Positions 1-8,873 of a stretch of 64,000 bases of DNA are shown piece after piece. A program made the position numbers and the translations under genes. The first letter of the stretch is position 1, and each line of letters opens with the position of its first letter. Below the pieces are notes generated by a model. That model did no database searches and was not told the DNA's origin. It saw only the letters and a list, made by a program, of their open reading frames with translations. This DNA is from an uncultured Woeseiaceae bacterium (lineage in GTDB: Bacteria; Pseudomonadota; Gammaproteobacteria; Steroidobacterales; Woeseiaceae): assembly GCA_945787845.1 (NCBI GenBank), contig CALZJH010000005.1, positions 62,001-126,000 of the forward strand, read 5' to 3'.

Positions 1-2
1 TG

Positions 3-260
3 TGTCACGATTACAAGGCACCGGGGCGTGACGAATTCGCCTGGGAAACGAGCGTCGCCGAGCAGAAGGCCAGCAACATCCATATCAATGAGAAAGTATC
101 GCGCGACGAGTTTGTAGAAATGCGAGAGGGTCGCGACAGCCAGCTTGGCATGCCCAAGCTCATTCTCCCGTCGCTGCAGGTCAACCTGCGAGCTGGCAAG
201 CTTCCCGATCCGGAAGACAATAACGTACGCTACCTGAAGATCCCGTTGGACGCCGTCTGA
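3..260 (+). CDS. MBL-fold metallohydrolase, C-terminal part (persulfide dioxygenase-like)
   Basis: The last 85 residues of a gene that begins before the window; the reading frame is open from base 3 to the TGA at 260. It starts with CHDY followed by a Gly-Arg pair, which matches the last metal-binding histidine segment of ETHE1/Blh-type MBL hydrolases (usually GHDY). The tail, with conserved Pro-Lys-Leu and a final NVRYLKIPLDAV, is also typical of that group. Such enzymes oxidise glutathione persulfide or act as Blh-type hydrolases. A sulfurtransferase-like gene follows 25 bp downstream, which fits sulfide or persulfide metabolism. The N-terminal HxHxDH metal site is outside the window, so activity cannot be judged. 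Confidence 0.75.
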   Translation, partial: CHDYKAPGRDEFAWETSVAEQKASNIHINEKVSRDEFVEMREGRDSQLGMPKLILPSLQVNLRAGKLPDPEDNNVRYLKIPLDAV

Positions 261-285
261 CGTTACCCGAGCCAGGATTAACTCT

Positions 286-618
286 TTGACTATTTATCGC
301 CTCAGCGAAACCTGTGCCGTTGCCTCGCAGATCCGGCCCGATGACGTCGCCGCGCTTGCGGCCGATGGCTTCACGACGATCATCTGTAACCGGCCTGACG
401 GCGAGGATTTCGGCCAGCCCGCAGCGGCCGCCATTGCCACGGAGTGCGAAGCGCACGGTATTGCATTTCATGATATTCCCGTGGGCCGCAGCGGCCTGAC
501 CATGGACCTGGTCGAGCGCTTTCGGGATGCCGTCGCGGCCAGCCCCGGTCTTGTACTGGCCTACTGCCGGTCGGGACAGCGATCGTCGGTGCTCTGGCAG
601 GCGAGCGGCTCGCCCTAA
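286..618 (+). CDS. TIGR01244/DUF442 family sulfurtransferase-phosphatase-like protein
   Basis: A 110-residue cytosolic protein of the beta-lactamase-hydrolase-like phosphatase family (DUF442). It has the diagnostic CRSGQR active loop at residues 94-99, with Cys94 as nucleophile, and the conserved N-terminal Leu-Ser-Glu and NRPDGE segments. In many proteobacteria this domain is fused to, or sits beside, an MBL persulfide dioxygenase. Here it follows such a gene by 25 bp, so the pair probably handles persulfide sulfur. The start is TTG at 286 with an AGGA box about 9 bases upstream; no ATG is available. The C-terminus is rather short after the loop and the stop overlaps the convergent SDR stop by 4 bases (CTAA). 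Confidence 0.8.
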   Translation: MTIYRLSETCAVASQIRPDDVAALAADGFTTIICNRPDGEDFGQPAAAAIATECEAHGIAFHDIPVGRSGLTMDLVERFRDAVAASPGLVLAYCRSGQRSSVLWQASGSP

Positions 619-1430
619 GTCTTGAGTTTTTCCCGGAAGCGCTGCATGCCGGCGATCCAGCGGTCATGATCGCTCGCCTTGCGCTGAACATAGGTTGCGA
701 CCTCGGGATGCGTAAGAACCAGGAAGCGCCCTTCCAGTGCCCCGTCAACGATAATGTCCGCCACGTCGTCAGCGCTCATGATGCCGTCGACATCATTACC
801 GCCAAAGCCGCCATCCATCGAGTCTGCATCGTCTTCGATACCGATCATGCGCGTCGCGACAGCCTGGGGACAGACGACCGACACCTGGATGCCACGATCG
901 CCGTAGTCGATCGCCAGGGACTCCGCGAACGCAATCGCCGCGTGCTTGGTAGCCGAATAGGCCGCGTCACCAATCTGACTCAGCAACCCGGCTGCTGACG
1001 CGATATTGATGAGCCGGCCACCGCCGCGCTCGAGCATGCGCGGCACCAGCGCCCGCGCCGCGTAGACATGCGCCATGACGTTAATGCGCCAGCAGGCTTC
1101 CCACCGATCGTCCACGGGATTGAGTCCGCCCTCTGCCGAAATCGCGCCGCTTTGGGCATCGCCGAATGCCACGCCGGCGTTTGAAACGAACAGGTCGATG
1201 GGCCCAAGGTCACGTTCGACATCGTCGACCAGTTTGCGGATCGCTTTCTCATCAGCAACGTCAATCGCCATGGCGACACCGTGTATCTCCGCGGCCACGA
1301 CTCCGGCCGACGCTGCATCAAGATCTGCGACGACAACGTTCGCACCGTCGCGATGCAGGCGCCGGCAGAGCGCACGACCAATGCCATGTCCGCCCCCGGT
1401 TACGACTGCGATATCGATTGCATCTTTCAT
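615..1430 (-). CDS. SDR family NAD(P)-dependent oxidoreductase
   Basis: A 271-residue classical short-chain dehydrogenase/reductase. The cofactor motif TGGGHGIG is at residues 11-18, the NAG motif at 84-86, catalytic Ser145, and the YxxxK pair Tyr158/Lys162. The Asp around residue 36 after the second beta strand suggests NAD(H) rather than NADP(H). The substrate cannot be read from sequence; alcohols or ketones of lipids or hydroxy acids are usual. It lies 15 bases downstream of the DadA-like oxidase on the same strand, so the two are probably co-transcribed, which would fit oxidation of an amine or amino acid followed by reduction or oxidation of the carbonyl product. Confidence 0.9.
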   Translation of the reverse strand: MKDAIDIAVVTGGGHGIGRALCRRLHRDGANVVVADLDAASAGVVAAEIHGVAMAIDVADEKAIRKLVDDVERDLGPIDLFVSNAGVAFGDAQSGAISAEGGLNPVDDRWEACWRINVMAHVYAARALVPRMLERGGGRLINIASAAGLLSQIGDAAYSATKHAAIAFAESLAIDYGDRGIQVSVVCPQAVATRMIGIEDDADSMDGGFGGNDVDGIMSADDVADIIVDGALEGRFLVLTHPEVATYVQRKASDHDRWIAGMQRFREKLKT

Positions 1431-1445
1431 CAGGTTGGGTCCCTT

Positions 1446-2801
1446 CTAGATCGTGGACTGCGGCTTGATCGGGCTGCCGTCAAAGAAGCGGCCGAGCCGC
1501 AGTGCAGCAATATCGATGCCCGTTTCGGTATTTGTCAGCATGCCCGCTATCGCCTTGCCCGCACCGGGCCCGAGACCAAAGCCGTGCCCGCTGAAGCCGG
1601 TCGCAATATAAAAACCGGGCCTACCGTCAACCGGACCGATCATCGGCACGACATCCGGCGAGGTTTCCACCATCCCGGCCCAGCTCTCGACGATCGGCGT
1701 GTCGGCGAGCTGCGGGAACATGGTGTCGAGGTTCTTGCGAATCCCCTTGAGCACTTTCGCACTCGGCTCCGGGTTGAGTACGCGAGTCTGCTCAAACGGT
1801 GAGACCGAGTCGAGGTCCCAGGTTACCGGCTGTCGCCATTCCTCGAAGAACTCCTTGCCGAAGGACAGGCGCAGCACTTTCAGCTCCTGCATGAGCGCAG
1901 GAACGAACTTGAAGCCCCAGCGAAACGTCGAGGGCGTAATCGGGTGCTGCAGTATCGTGCCGTGAGCCAGAGTGAGGCCGCCATCCTGCCGCCGCCGAAT
2001 TCCAAGCCGCTCATCGAACAGGTTGCCCTCGAGCACGTTTTCGCAGGGCGCGGTACGCGCAACGGTGCCGCGGACTTTCAACTGCGGGACACCAACGCCG
2101 AGGGACCTGCAGAACATGGACGACCAGGCACCCGCGGCGCAGAGCACTGTCGGCGCACTGATCGTGCCGTGCTCCGTGACCACCGCCGAGACGGCCCCGC
2201 CGCTGGTTTCGAGACCGCGAACCGCACAGGAAGTCAGGACCGTGGCACCGGCACGCTGCGCCGCCCTGGCGATTGCGGGCGCCGCTTTGTGCGGTTCCGC
2301 GCGGCCGTCCGATTCCGTATAGACCGCGCCGGCCCGGCTCAATGCCGATCCCGGGACCAGCTTCTTCAGATCCGTGGCGGAAAGCAGCCGGGAGTCGATA
2401 CCGTAGTCCCCGGCAACCGCGATCCAGTTTTCGAAAGACCGCATCTCCTTGTCGCTGCCCGCCGTGAACAGGCAGCCACGCCGGACGAAACCCACATCCT
2501 CACCCGTGTCCTGTCTGAGCCGGTCCCAGATGCGAAGCGACTCGAGCATCATCGGGATCTCGCGAGCGTCGCGACCCTGCACACGTACCCAGCCCCAGTT
2601 GCGCCCCGACTGTTCGCCAGCGATATGGCCTTTTTCGCAGAGCACGACCTGCACGCCTTGCTGCGCGAGAAACCACGCCGTCGACACCCCCACAATGCCG
2701 CCGCCGATGATGACGACGTCGGCTGTCTCCGGGAGTTTTTCCGGCGGGCGCAGGGCTTGTGTCCAGGTCGATGCGACGATTGTCGAATCTGTGTCGGTCA
2801 T
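1446..2801 (-). CDS. FAD-dependent oxidoreductase, DAO family (DadA/sarcosine-oxidase-like)
   Basis: A 451-residue flavoprotein with the dinucleotide-binding GGGIVG at residues 33-38 and a conserved GRNWGW segment just after the first Rossmann unit. Near the C-terminus a GFSGHGFGLGPGAG stretch is typical of the DAO fold. Family members oxidise secondary or primary amines such as sarcosine, D-amino acids or N-methyl compounds to imines with release of peroxide or electron transfer. It heads a probable two-gene operon with the SDR. Its start codon is only 15 bases from that of the divergent gene at 2817, so each promoter must lie in the other coding region unless one start is wrong. Confidence 0.9.
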   Translation of the reverse strand: MTDTDSTIVASTWTQALRPPEKLPETADVVIIGGGIVGVSTAWFLAQQGVQVVLCEKGHIAGEQSGRNWGWVRVQGRDAREIPMMLESLRIWDRLRQDTGEDVGFVRRGCLFTAGSDKEMRSFENWIAVAGDYGIDSRLLSATDLKKLVPGSALSRAGAVYTESDGRAEPHKAAPAIARAAQRAGATVLTSCAVRGLETSGGAVSAVVTEHGTISAPTVLCAAGAWSSMFCRSLGVGVPQLKVRGTVARTAPCENVLEGNLFDERLGIRRRQDGGLTLAHGTILQHPITPSTFRWGFKFVPALMQELKVLRLSFGKEFFEEWRQPVTWDLDSVSPFEQTRVLNPEPSAKVLKGIRKNLDTMFPQLADTPIVESWAGMVETSPDVVPMIGPVDGRPGFYIATGFSGHGFGLGPGAGKAIAGMLTNTETGIDIAALRLGRFFDGSPIKPQSTI

Positions 2802-2816
2802 GTACCGTCCGACCCC

Positions 2817-3785
2817 ATGTCAGGAACAATCCAGTCAGTATCCGATATCCCGCCCCTGATCGCGACCTCTGTGGTGCGGGGAAGCGAACAGGGCCAGAGC
2901 CACGGCGGTGTCTTCATTGTCGATCCGGCGTCGCAGTCCGTGCTGCAGGTACTCGACTGGAATACTGCGAACATCGACTGGGCGGGCCGTGGCTGGGATC
3001 GCGGCTTGCGCGGCATCGCGTTTCACGACGGCGAGGTGTACATCGCAGCAAGCGATGAACTTTTCGTATACGACCAGCAGTTTCGACAACTGCGGTCGTT
3101 TCGCAGCCCCTACCTCAAACACTGTCACGAAATCTGTGCTTACGACGGCAAGCTGTACCTGGCGAGTACGGGGTTTGACAGCATTCTCGCCTTTGACCTG
3201 GCCGGGCAGGATTTTGCCTGGGGCCTGCATGCCGCGAAGGTCGACGGCGCCTGGCAGGCGCACCGCTTCGACCCCAAGACCGATGTCGGTCCGACACCGA
3301 AAAACCAGCTGCACATCAACTTTGTCGACTGCAGTGCGGCCGGCCTGTCTTTCGCCGGCCTGCGTACTCGCGGCATTATCAGCCTCGCGCCCGGCGCCAG
3401 CCTTCAACCCCAGGTCGAACTCCCCGAGGGTGTTCACAACGCCTGCCTGACCGATGACGGCGTGATTTTCAACGACACGGCGGCCAACTTCCTGCGCTAT
3501 GTCCGGCGCGACGGCGAAGAACGACGGTTTCCGTTTCCGATCTATGCCGAGGACGAACTGGAGTTTGCGGGTACTGACGATTCGAAAATCGCGAGACAGG
3601 GGTTCGGACGCGGTCTTTGCCTGATCAACGATCAGCTCGTCGCCGCGGGCTCATCGCCATCGACGGTATCTGTCTTCGACCTGGCCAGCGGCCAGTCCGT
3701 GATGTCGGTGAATTTCTCAAAGGACATTCGCAACGCGATCCACGGTCTCGAGGTCTGGCCCTATCCCGTTCCGGACGTTTCCTAG
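2817..3785 (+). CDS. Hypothetical beta-propeller-like protein (DUF4915-like)
   Basis: A 322-residue protein with no signal peptide. It is built of repeated beta-rich segments of the type GxVYIAA, GKLYLAST and QLVAAGSSPSTVSVFD, each followed by a short turn, as in six- or seven-bladed propellers. Resemblance to the DUF4915/TIGR03032 proteins is only by general look, so the function is unknown. The frame is open far upstream (from 1944), but that part is antisense to the oxidase. The ATG at 2817 is the first start outside that gene. It is divergent from the amine-oxidase-like gene with 15 bases between starts, and its stop overlaps the MTHFR-like gene by the 4 bases CTAG. Confidence 0.7.
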   Translation: MSGTIQSVSDIPPLIATSVVRGSEQGQSHGGVFIVDPASQSVLQVLDWNTANIDWAGRGWDRGLRGIAFHDGEVYIAASDELFVYDQQFRQLRSFRSPYLKHCHEICAYDGKLYLASTGFDSILAFDLAGQDFAWGLHAAKVDGAWQAHRFDPKTDVGPTPKNQLHINFVDCSAAGLSFAGLRTRGIISLAPGASLQPQVELPEGVHNACLTDDGVIFNDTAANFLRYVRRDGEERRFPFPIYAEDELEFAGTDDSKIARQGFGRGLCLINDQLVAAGSSPSTVSVFDLASGQSVMSVNFSKDIRNAIHGLEVWPYPVPDVS

Positions 3786-4660
3786 CCCTTGAAGCCGGCG
3801 GCTTCGATAGCCGCGACGACATTTTGTGCACTGCCAGTGTGCCTGATAGTCACACCCGCTATGCCGGGGATGGCGCGCGTCTCGCGCAGCACCTCGACGC
3901 AGGCCGCGAAGCCCGCACCAACCGGATCATCGGCCTCGACAATGCGTTTTACCGTCGCGTCGGGAATCAGGGCGATCGGGTTGTTCTTCTTGTAGTCTCG
4001 GGCGCTTTCCCGGGAATCCAGTAGCGGCACCTCGACGATGACCGATGCACGGTGCAGGATCTTCTTCTCGACGAGTTTCTTCATGTACAGGCCGAGCAAG
4101 CGGGTGTTCAGGCACGGCTGCGTATAAAGGACATTGACGCCGGTATCCAGCGACTCGCCGATGCGCTTTGCCTGCCAATTCTCGGCCGGGGCAAAAACTG
4201 TAATGTAGGTTCCGAGGAGAAAGCCGGGTGCGGACACGAGGCCCGTTTCCTCACCGATCCGTCGTGCCATGCCCATGAAACGGGCCTCGTTGGTATCGAA
4301 CACGCCTTTACCGCGCAGGAACTCCTTCTTCGACAGCTTCTCGCCACGGGAAATAACCAGGGACGTCAACCCCAGCGCCGCGGCGCCGAGAAGCTCTGCC
4401 TGCAACGCAATCCGGTTGCGATCCCGGGCCGTCAGGTGCAGAACAGGATCGACGCCCGCTCGCAACGCGATCGCGGCGGCGGCCAGTGACGACATGTGAC
4501 CGGACGCCTCTCGGTCATCGATAATCTGCACTGCATCAACGACGGGTTGCAGTTCCAGTGCCGCTGACTCGATGTCCTCAGCCGTGGTCGTTGGTGAAAG
4601 CGGCAGGTCTGCCGTGATGACAAAGTCCTTCTGCCGAATTGCATTGCGCAACGTTTTCAA
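3782..4660 (-). CDS. Methylenetetrahydrofolate reductase-domain protein
   Basis: A 292-residue protein that covers the MTHFR TIM barrel. The N-terminus has the barrel strand ITADLPLSP, then HLTARDRNR (about residues 96-104) as in the THCRD segment of MetF, and LGLTSLVISRGE, which matches the FAD-contacting strand. MetF-type enzymes reduce 5,10-methylene-THF to 5-methyl-THF. The usual ExxPPR opening is here ITADLPL, which places it among the divergent MTHFR-like proteins that often sit near methyltransferases and C1 degradation genes. It stands alone, ending against a convergent gene. Whether it is the housekeeping MetF or a paralog with another pterin role is not clear. Confidence 0.8.
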   Translation of the reverse strand: MKTLRNAIRQKDFVITADLPLSPTTTAEDIESAALELQPVVDAVQIIDDREASGHMSSLAAAAIALRAGVDPVLHLTARDRNRIALQAELLGAAALGLTSLVISRGEKLSKKEFLRGKGVFDTNEARFMGMARRIGEETGLVSAPGFLLGTYITVFAPAENWQAKRIGESLDTGVNVLYTQPCLNTRLLGLYMKKLVEKKILHRASVIVEVPLLDSRESARDYKKNNPIALIPDATVKRIVEADDPVGAGFAACVEVLRETRAIPGIAGVTIRHTGSAQNVVAAIEAAGFKG

Positions 4661-4733
4661 TCTGATCGATCCCTGCGAACGTGGCCGGACATGATACCAG
4701 TGCCCGGCAAACCTCGGTTAGACTACCGCGACC

Positions 4734-6182
4734 ATGATCCAGCTACCTGAACAATCGCGAGTCCATGAGTTTCGCGTATTCCTCGATGCCTGCGGCTATA
4801 ACACCGAGCAGCTCACGCAGCGCATGGGCCGGGCGCGGCCGCCGGCCCAGGGCGAAGAGGAGCAGATGTTCGACGACTCACGCGAAATCACGGTACTCAA
4901 CGTACTCGTGCGCCTGTTCCTGCTCGGGGCGCCCGTCGACAAGGACACGATGACGAGTTTCCTGCCGGATCTTGTCGTTAACTTCTGCAACGATGTTGGC
5001 CTGTTGCACTACGACGGTGAGATTGTCACCGGACGCGTCGTCATTATTCCTGTTGAGGACCTGTTGTTCGCGTCGGATGCGTTCTGGATCCTCGGCACGG
5101 ACGAGGCGCGTGATTTCGTTCTTCCGGCGAGCACGCACTCCGCAAATTTTCTGCGTTACCTGACCCTTCGCGACCATGTCGACGACACGCTCGACCTTGG
5201 TTGCGGATGTGGCATACACGCCCTCTTTGCAGCGCGCCACAGCACGCGGGTCACTGCCACCGACATCAGTCCGCAGGCGATTACCTACACGCGCTTCAAC
5301 GCGCTGCTCAACAACATCGACAACGTGGACTGTATCGAGGGCAGCCTGTTCGAACCGGTTGCCGATCGGCAGTTCGACCTGATCGTGAGCAACCCACCCT
5401 TCGTTATCAGTCCGTCCGAGACGTTTGCCTACCGCGACAACCCGCTCGAGCTCGATGAGTTTTGCAGGATACTGGTTGGCCAGGCGCCACGTTATCTAAA
5501 GGAAGGGGCGCACCTGCAGATGCTGTTCGAGTGGGTCGAGATCGAGGGCGAGTCCTGGGTCGACCGTATCAGCGGCTGGATCACCGGCTGCGATGCCTGG
5601 GTATTGCATGCCACCCCCTTGTCGACGGCATCTTACGCACAGCAACGGACCAGCGACCTGTCGGGCGAGTCCGTCAACGCCGGTTCCGAGCAGGAATGGA
5701 TTGCATACTTCGACCGGCACAATGTGCGAGCCGTTCATCCCGGCATGCTGGTGCTGAGGCGCAACGACGCCGCGAACTGGCTCCACGTCCATAACCTGCA
5801 GGCCGACATCACGCAGCCCGCCGGTGCTGCAGTCGCGAGCGGTATTGCGGCTGTCGATTTTCTCGAAGCCTGTGACGACGAGGCACTCCTCGCTGCCACG
5901 CTGCGCCTGGCCGACGAGCTGGAAGCCGAACGGATGGAGCCTGAGGATGGTGTTGCCGGCGTGCGTCTCCGTCTGGACAACGGTCTGTCGACAGAAGCCG
6001 ACATCGACGGTGGCGTGGCGGCATTCCTCAATCTTTTCAATGGCAAGCGAACCGTCGGCGACAGTGTCACAAGATTTGCCCGGGTCGCCGATGCGGATGT
6101 CGAGCAGCTGACCGGGGACTTGCTGTCAATCGTGCGAGTGTTCGTCAGCCGCGGATTTCTCGTACCCCACGAGTTCGAATAA
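4734..6182 (+). CDS. Class I SAM-dependent methyltransferase with N-terminal DUF7059-like domain
   Basis: A 482-residue protein. Residues about 1-140 form a helical N-terminal domain. The SAM-binding motif DLGCGCGIHALFAA lies near residue 155, and the catalytic NPPF motif near 220, as in N5-glutamine (PrmC/HemK) and N6-adenine methyltransferases of the MTS group. A further 200-residue C-terminal part is not assignable. The substrate may be a glutamine side chain in a protein or a base in RNA. PrmC is normally about 280 residues, so this is a distinct, longer family that also occurs in actinobacteria. It is a single gene closed by a hairpin terminator shared with the TonB receptor gene. Confidence 0.85.
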   Translation: MIQLPEQSRVHEFRVFLDACGYNTEQLTQRMGRARPPAQGEEEQMFDDSREITVLNVLVRLFLLGAPVDKDTMTSFLPDLVVNFCNDVGLLHYDGEIVTGRVVIIPVEDLLFASDAFWILGTDEARDFVLPASTHSANFLRYLTLRDHVDDTLDLGCGCGIHALFAARHSTRVTATDISPQAITYTRFNALLNNIDNVDCIEGSLFEPVADRQFDLIVSNPPFVISPSETFAYRDNPLELDEFCRILVGQAPRYLKEGAHLQMLFEWVEIEGESWVDRISGWITGCDAWVLHATPLSTASYAQQRTSDLSGESVNAGSEQEWIAYFDRHNVRAVHPGMLVLRRNDAANWLHVHNLQADITQPAGAAVASGIAAVDFLEACDDEALLAATLRLADELEAERMEPEDGVAGVRLRLDNGLSTEADIDGGVAAFLNLFNGKRTVGDSVTRFARVADADVEQLTGDLLSIVRVFVSRGFLVPHEFE

Positions 6183-6189
6183 GAACAAA

Positions 6190-6217
6190 AAAAGGGCAGC
6201 ATTCGCTGCCCTTTTTC
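6190..6217. terminator. Bidirectional rho-independent terminator
   Basis: A perfect 11-base inverted repeat AAAAGGGCAGC (6191-6201) and GCTGCCCTTTT (6206-6216) around an ATTC loop. It has A and T runs on the two sides and so can stop transcription from both the methyltransferase (plus) and the TonB receptor (minus). Confidence 0.9.
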
Positions 6218-6235
6218 CGATTTGTCGTTACCAGC

Positions 6236-8710
6236 TTACTGCCAGGTATACGAGAAGCGCACGCCGAACTCACGTGGACGATTCGTCGTGACACGCTGCC
6301 TGCCAAAGAAGTAGTCCAGGAACAGCGAGTTGTTGTACAGGTCCGCACGCTCATCGAACACATTGCTCACAAAGCCCTCGAGGGTCCAGGCATCCGAAGA
6401 CAATCCGGCCCGAAGGTCCATGATGCCGTAAGACGGCTGCACGTATTGCGGTGCGCCAGTAGCGTCGCCGGGTGCTCCTGGCGCGATCGCCTCGAGCTGG
6501 TTCAGAGCCTCGTCTTGCCAGGTGTACTGGCCACGCAGGTACGCGGTTTCGCCTTGCATCACGGGCCAGTTGAACTGGGCAAACGTGCTGAATTTGAGTT
6601 CCGGTACGTTCGGTAATTGCGAGCCTTTTTCGACGACCGTAGTGACTTCAAACTCTTCGGATGTCTCGGCTTTCACATAGCCGAAGCTCAGGCCGAGATC
6701 GATCATGTCATTGGGCGCGGCACGCAGATCGAACTCGACGCCAAACTGTTCGGCATCCCCCACGTTTGCGACCATGACCTGGAAGGGCTGGTTGCAGAAG
6801 TCGACATCGGCGATTTCGCCGGGCTGGCAGAGCCGGAAGCTCGGATCTACGGCTTCGATCTGGTAGTTCTCCCACTGCCCCGAATACACCGTCGCATTAA
6901 TCTGCAGGCGACCGTCCAGCCAGCGCGTCTTGGCGCCTACCTCGAAGTTCTTGAGAAGGTCCGGCTCGTAGACCTGCGGGAACACCGTGAACGGTGTGCG
7001 ATTGCGGTTGGCACCCCCGGAACGGAAGCCTTCTGAATACAACGCATAGATCATCTTCTCGTCGTCTATGGCGTACTGGACAGTCACCTTCGGCACGAAA
7101 TCGTCATTGCCGCCCTGCGGGCTCGTCGAGTCCTGGAAACCTACCAGGAACGGCTTGTCCACAAAGTAGAAGCGGTCCATCTCCTGGTCGAAGAAGCGTA
7201 CGCCGACCTCGGCAGTCAACTTGTCGGAGAAGTTGTAACTGAAATTACCAAATACGGCCCATTGCTCCCACTCGGTATCGTCACCCGACAACCACCAGGA
7301 CGGGTCCACACCGCTGGGGGCATACAGGTAGGTCCAGTAAGCGTAGGAGAGTGACTCGAGAAACTCCGGCGTGCGTGCCCGATATTCCCAGCTCTCGCTC
7401 TTCTCCTCGTAGAACGCGCCCAAAACCCAGCGGTAATTTTCGGTGGTCTGCGACAACCGGATTTCCTGGGTGAAGCGATCGTTTTCCTGATCCTGGGTAT
7501 TAAAGCCGATCGTGTCCTGATCGTTGGGTATTCCTAGACCCCAGTACAGGTTGCCGGTGTTGGGATCAACACTAATCCCGCCCACAGTTCCGAAGTAATG
7601 ATTCTCGGCGCCAGAAAAACCCGACCAGCAGTAGGTCGCGAACAAGGGACAGAAATTGTAGTTGAAGTAGGCCGAGTAGGTTGTGCGATCGAAGGTGTAA
7701 TCCAGCTTGCGATCGAAGTAACTCGTGATCGAAATGACGTCGACGCTACCAAAGCTGCCTTCGATGGTCAGTGCGCCCTGGGTCCACTCGTCGTCACGTG
7801 TGTCCCTGAAGAACTTGACGGTCTGCAGGTCACCCACGCCCGGGTCGTAGTCATTGAGCCCTTTGGCCTCCATTTTCTGGCTCATCGCGCTCGCGGTGAT
7901 GGACCATTTGTCGTTAACGAACCACTTCGCTGAAATGCGGCCACCAACAAAATCAACCGAGTTGATGTCGTCCTGAACGAGGTCCGCGTTGTTCTTGGTG
8001 CCACGCATGGGTGAGACGCCAAGAACATTGTCGATGAAGCCGCCATCTTCGGCCGTGTACCCGACCAGTCGAATTGCGAACTTGTCTTCGACCAGGGGCA
8101 TATTGATCCAGCCACTGACCTCGTGGCTCATGGATGAGTCTTCGCCCTTGCGGACCATCATCTCTGCGTTGGCCGAGAATTCCGTTGGATCCGGCTTGTT
8201 TGTGATGATGCGCAGCGTGCCTGACTGCGAGCTGTCACCGTACAAAGTGCCCTGCGGACCGGCCAGCGCTTCGACACGCTCGATGTCAATCATGCGGGGT
8301 TCAGGATTGACCGAAAACTGGGTCAGCGGCTGCTCATCAATATAGAGTGCTGACGAGGATGCCGCGATAAACGCGCCCGGGTTATCAGAGACGCCGCGGA
8401 AAATGATCTTGTTCGCACCGGCAACGCTGCCCACGTGGCTCACGCTCGGCAACATCCGAATAGTATCTTCGAGGTTCAGCAGACCCTGGTTCTTGAGATC
8501 GTCCCCGGTCAGCGCCTGGATACTACCGCCAACATCCTGGAGGCTTTCCTCGCGCTTGCGCGCCGTTACCGTGATTTCCTCAATGCCGGAACGGCTGGCG
8601 CCGTCTTCCTGCGCTCGTGCTTCGTCGGCGTGGCCGGCGACGGCCATCGATACCGCAACCGCCAGGGCACTCTTTACAGGAATACCGTCCGTAGTCGTAA
8701 GTTCAGCCAT
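6236..8710 (-). CDS. TonB-dependent outer-membrane receptor
   Basis: An 824-residue receptor. A hydrophobic N-terminal stretch with Ala-rich end (about residues 14-34) serves as signal peptide. A TonB box of the type EEITVTA is at about 44-50. The plug domain follows with QDVGGSIQALTGDDL and an IERVEALAGPQGTLYGDSSQSGTLRIIT segment (about residues 145-170), and then a 22-strand barrel with many aromatic girdle residues. The last residues are FSYTWQ rather than the usual terminal Phe. It is of the general type seen in steroid or aromatic-degrading marine gammaproteobacteria and takes up an unknown ligand. It is monocistronic with a GGGG box before the ATG and a shared terminator behind. Confidence 0.95.
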   Translation of the reverse strand: MAELTTTDGIPVKSALAVAVSMAVAGHADEARAQEDGASRSGIEEITVTARKREESLQDVGGSIQALTGDDLKNQGLLNLEDTIRMLPSVSHVGSVAGANKIIFRGVSDNPGAFIAASSSALYIDEQPLTQFSVNPEPRMIDIERVEALAGPQGTLYGDSSQSGTLRIITNKPDPTEFSANAEMMVRKGEDSSMSHEVSGWINMPLVEDKFAIRLVGYTAEDGGFIDNVLGVSPMRGTKNNADLVQDDINSVDFVGGRISAKWFVNDKWSITASAMSQKMEAKGLNDYDPGVGDLQTVKFFRDTRDDEWTQGALTIEGSFGSVDVISITSYFDRKLDYTFDRTTYSAYFNYNFCPLFATYCWSGFSGAENHYFGTVGGISVDPNTGNLYWGLGIPNDQDTIGFNTQDQENDRFTQEIRLSQTTENYRWVLGAFYEEKSESWEYRARTPEFLESLSYAYWTYLYAPSGVDPSWWLSGDDTEWEQWAVFGNFSYNFSDKLTAEVGVRFFDQEMDRFYFVDKPFLVGFQDSTSPQGGNDDFVPKVTVQYAIDDEKMIYALYSEGFRSGGANRNRTPFTVFPQVYEPDLLKNFEVGAKTRWLDGRLQINATVYSGQWENYQIEAVDPSFRLCQPGEIADVDFCNQPFQVMVANVGDAEQFGVEFDLRAAPNDMIDLGLSFGYVKAETSEEFEVTTVVEKGSQLPNVPELKFSTFAQFNWPVMQGETAYLRGQYTWQDEALNQLEAIAPGAPGDATGAPQYVQPSYGIMDLRAGLSSDAWTLEGFVSNVFDERADLYNNSLFLDYFFGRQRVTTNRPREFGVRFSYTWQ

Positions 8711-8873
8711 GTCGAAACCCCCGTTGGACTCATTGGCTTACAGCGCATATATCTTCTTCAGTCTACTATCATTTTTTGCCCGGATACAACAAACGGAAGG
8801 CAATCCCCGTAGCGAGGCGTTTCACTATTTGCAATTATGCAACACATGGCCGATTTGCTATGTTTCCGGCCTT

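Noticed and set aside
1944-2816. Long upstream extension of the beta-propeller-like gene
   Set aside because: It is the antisense of the DadA-like oxidase, which has clear FAD motifs; the extension has no recognisable protein pattern.
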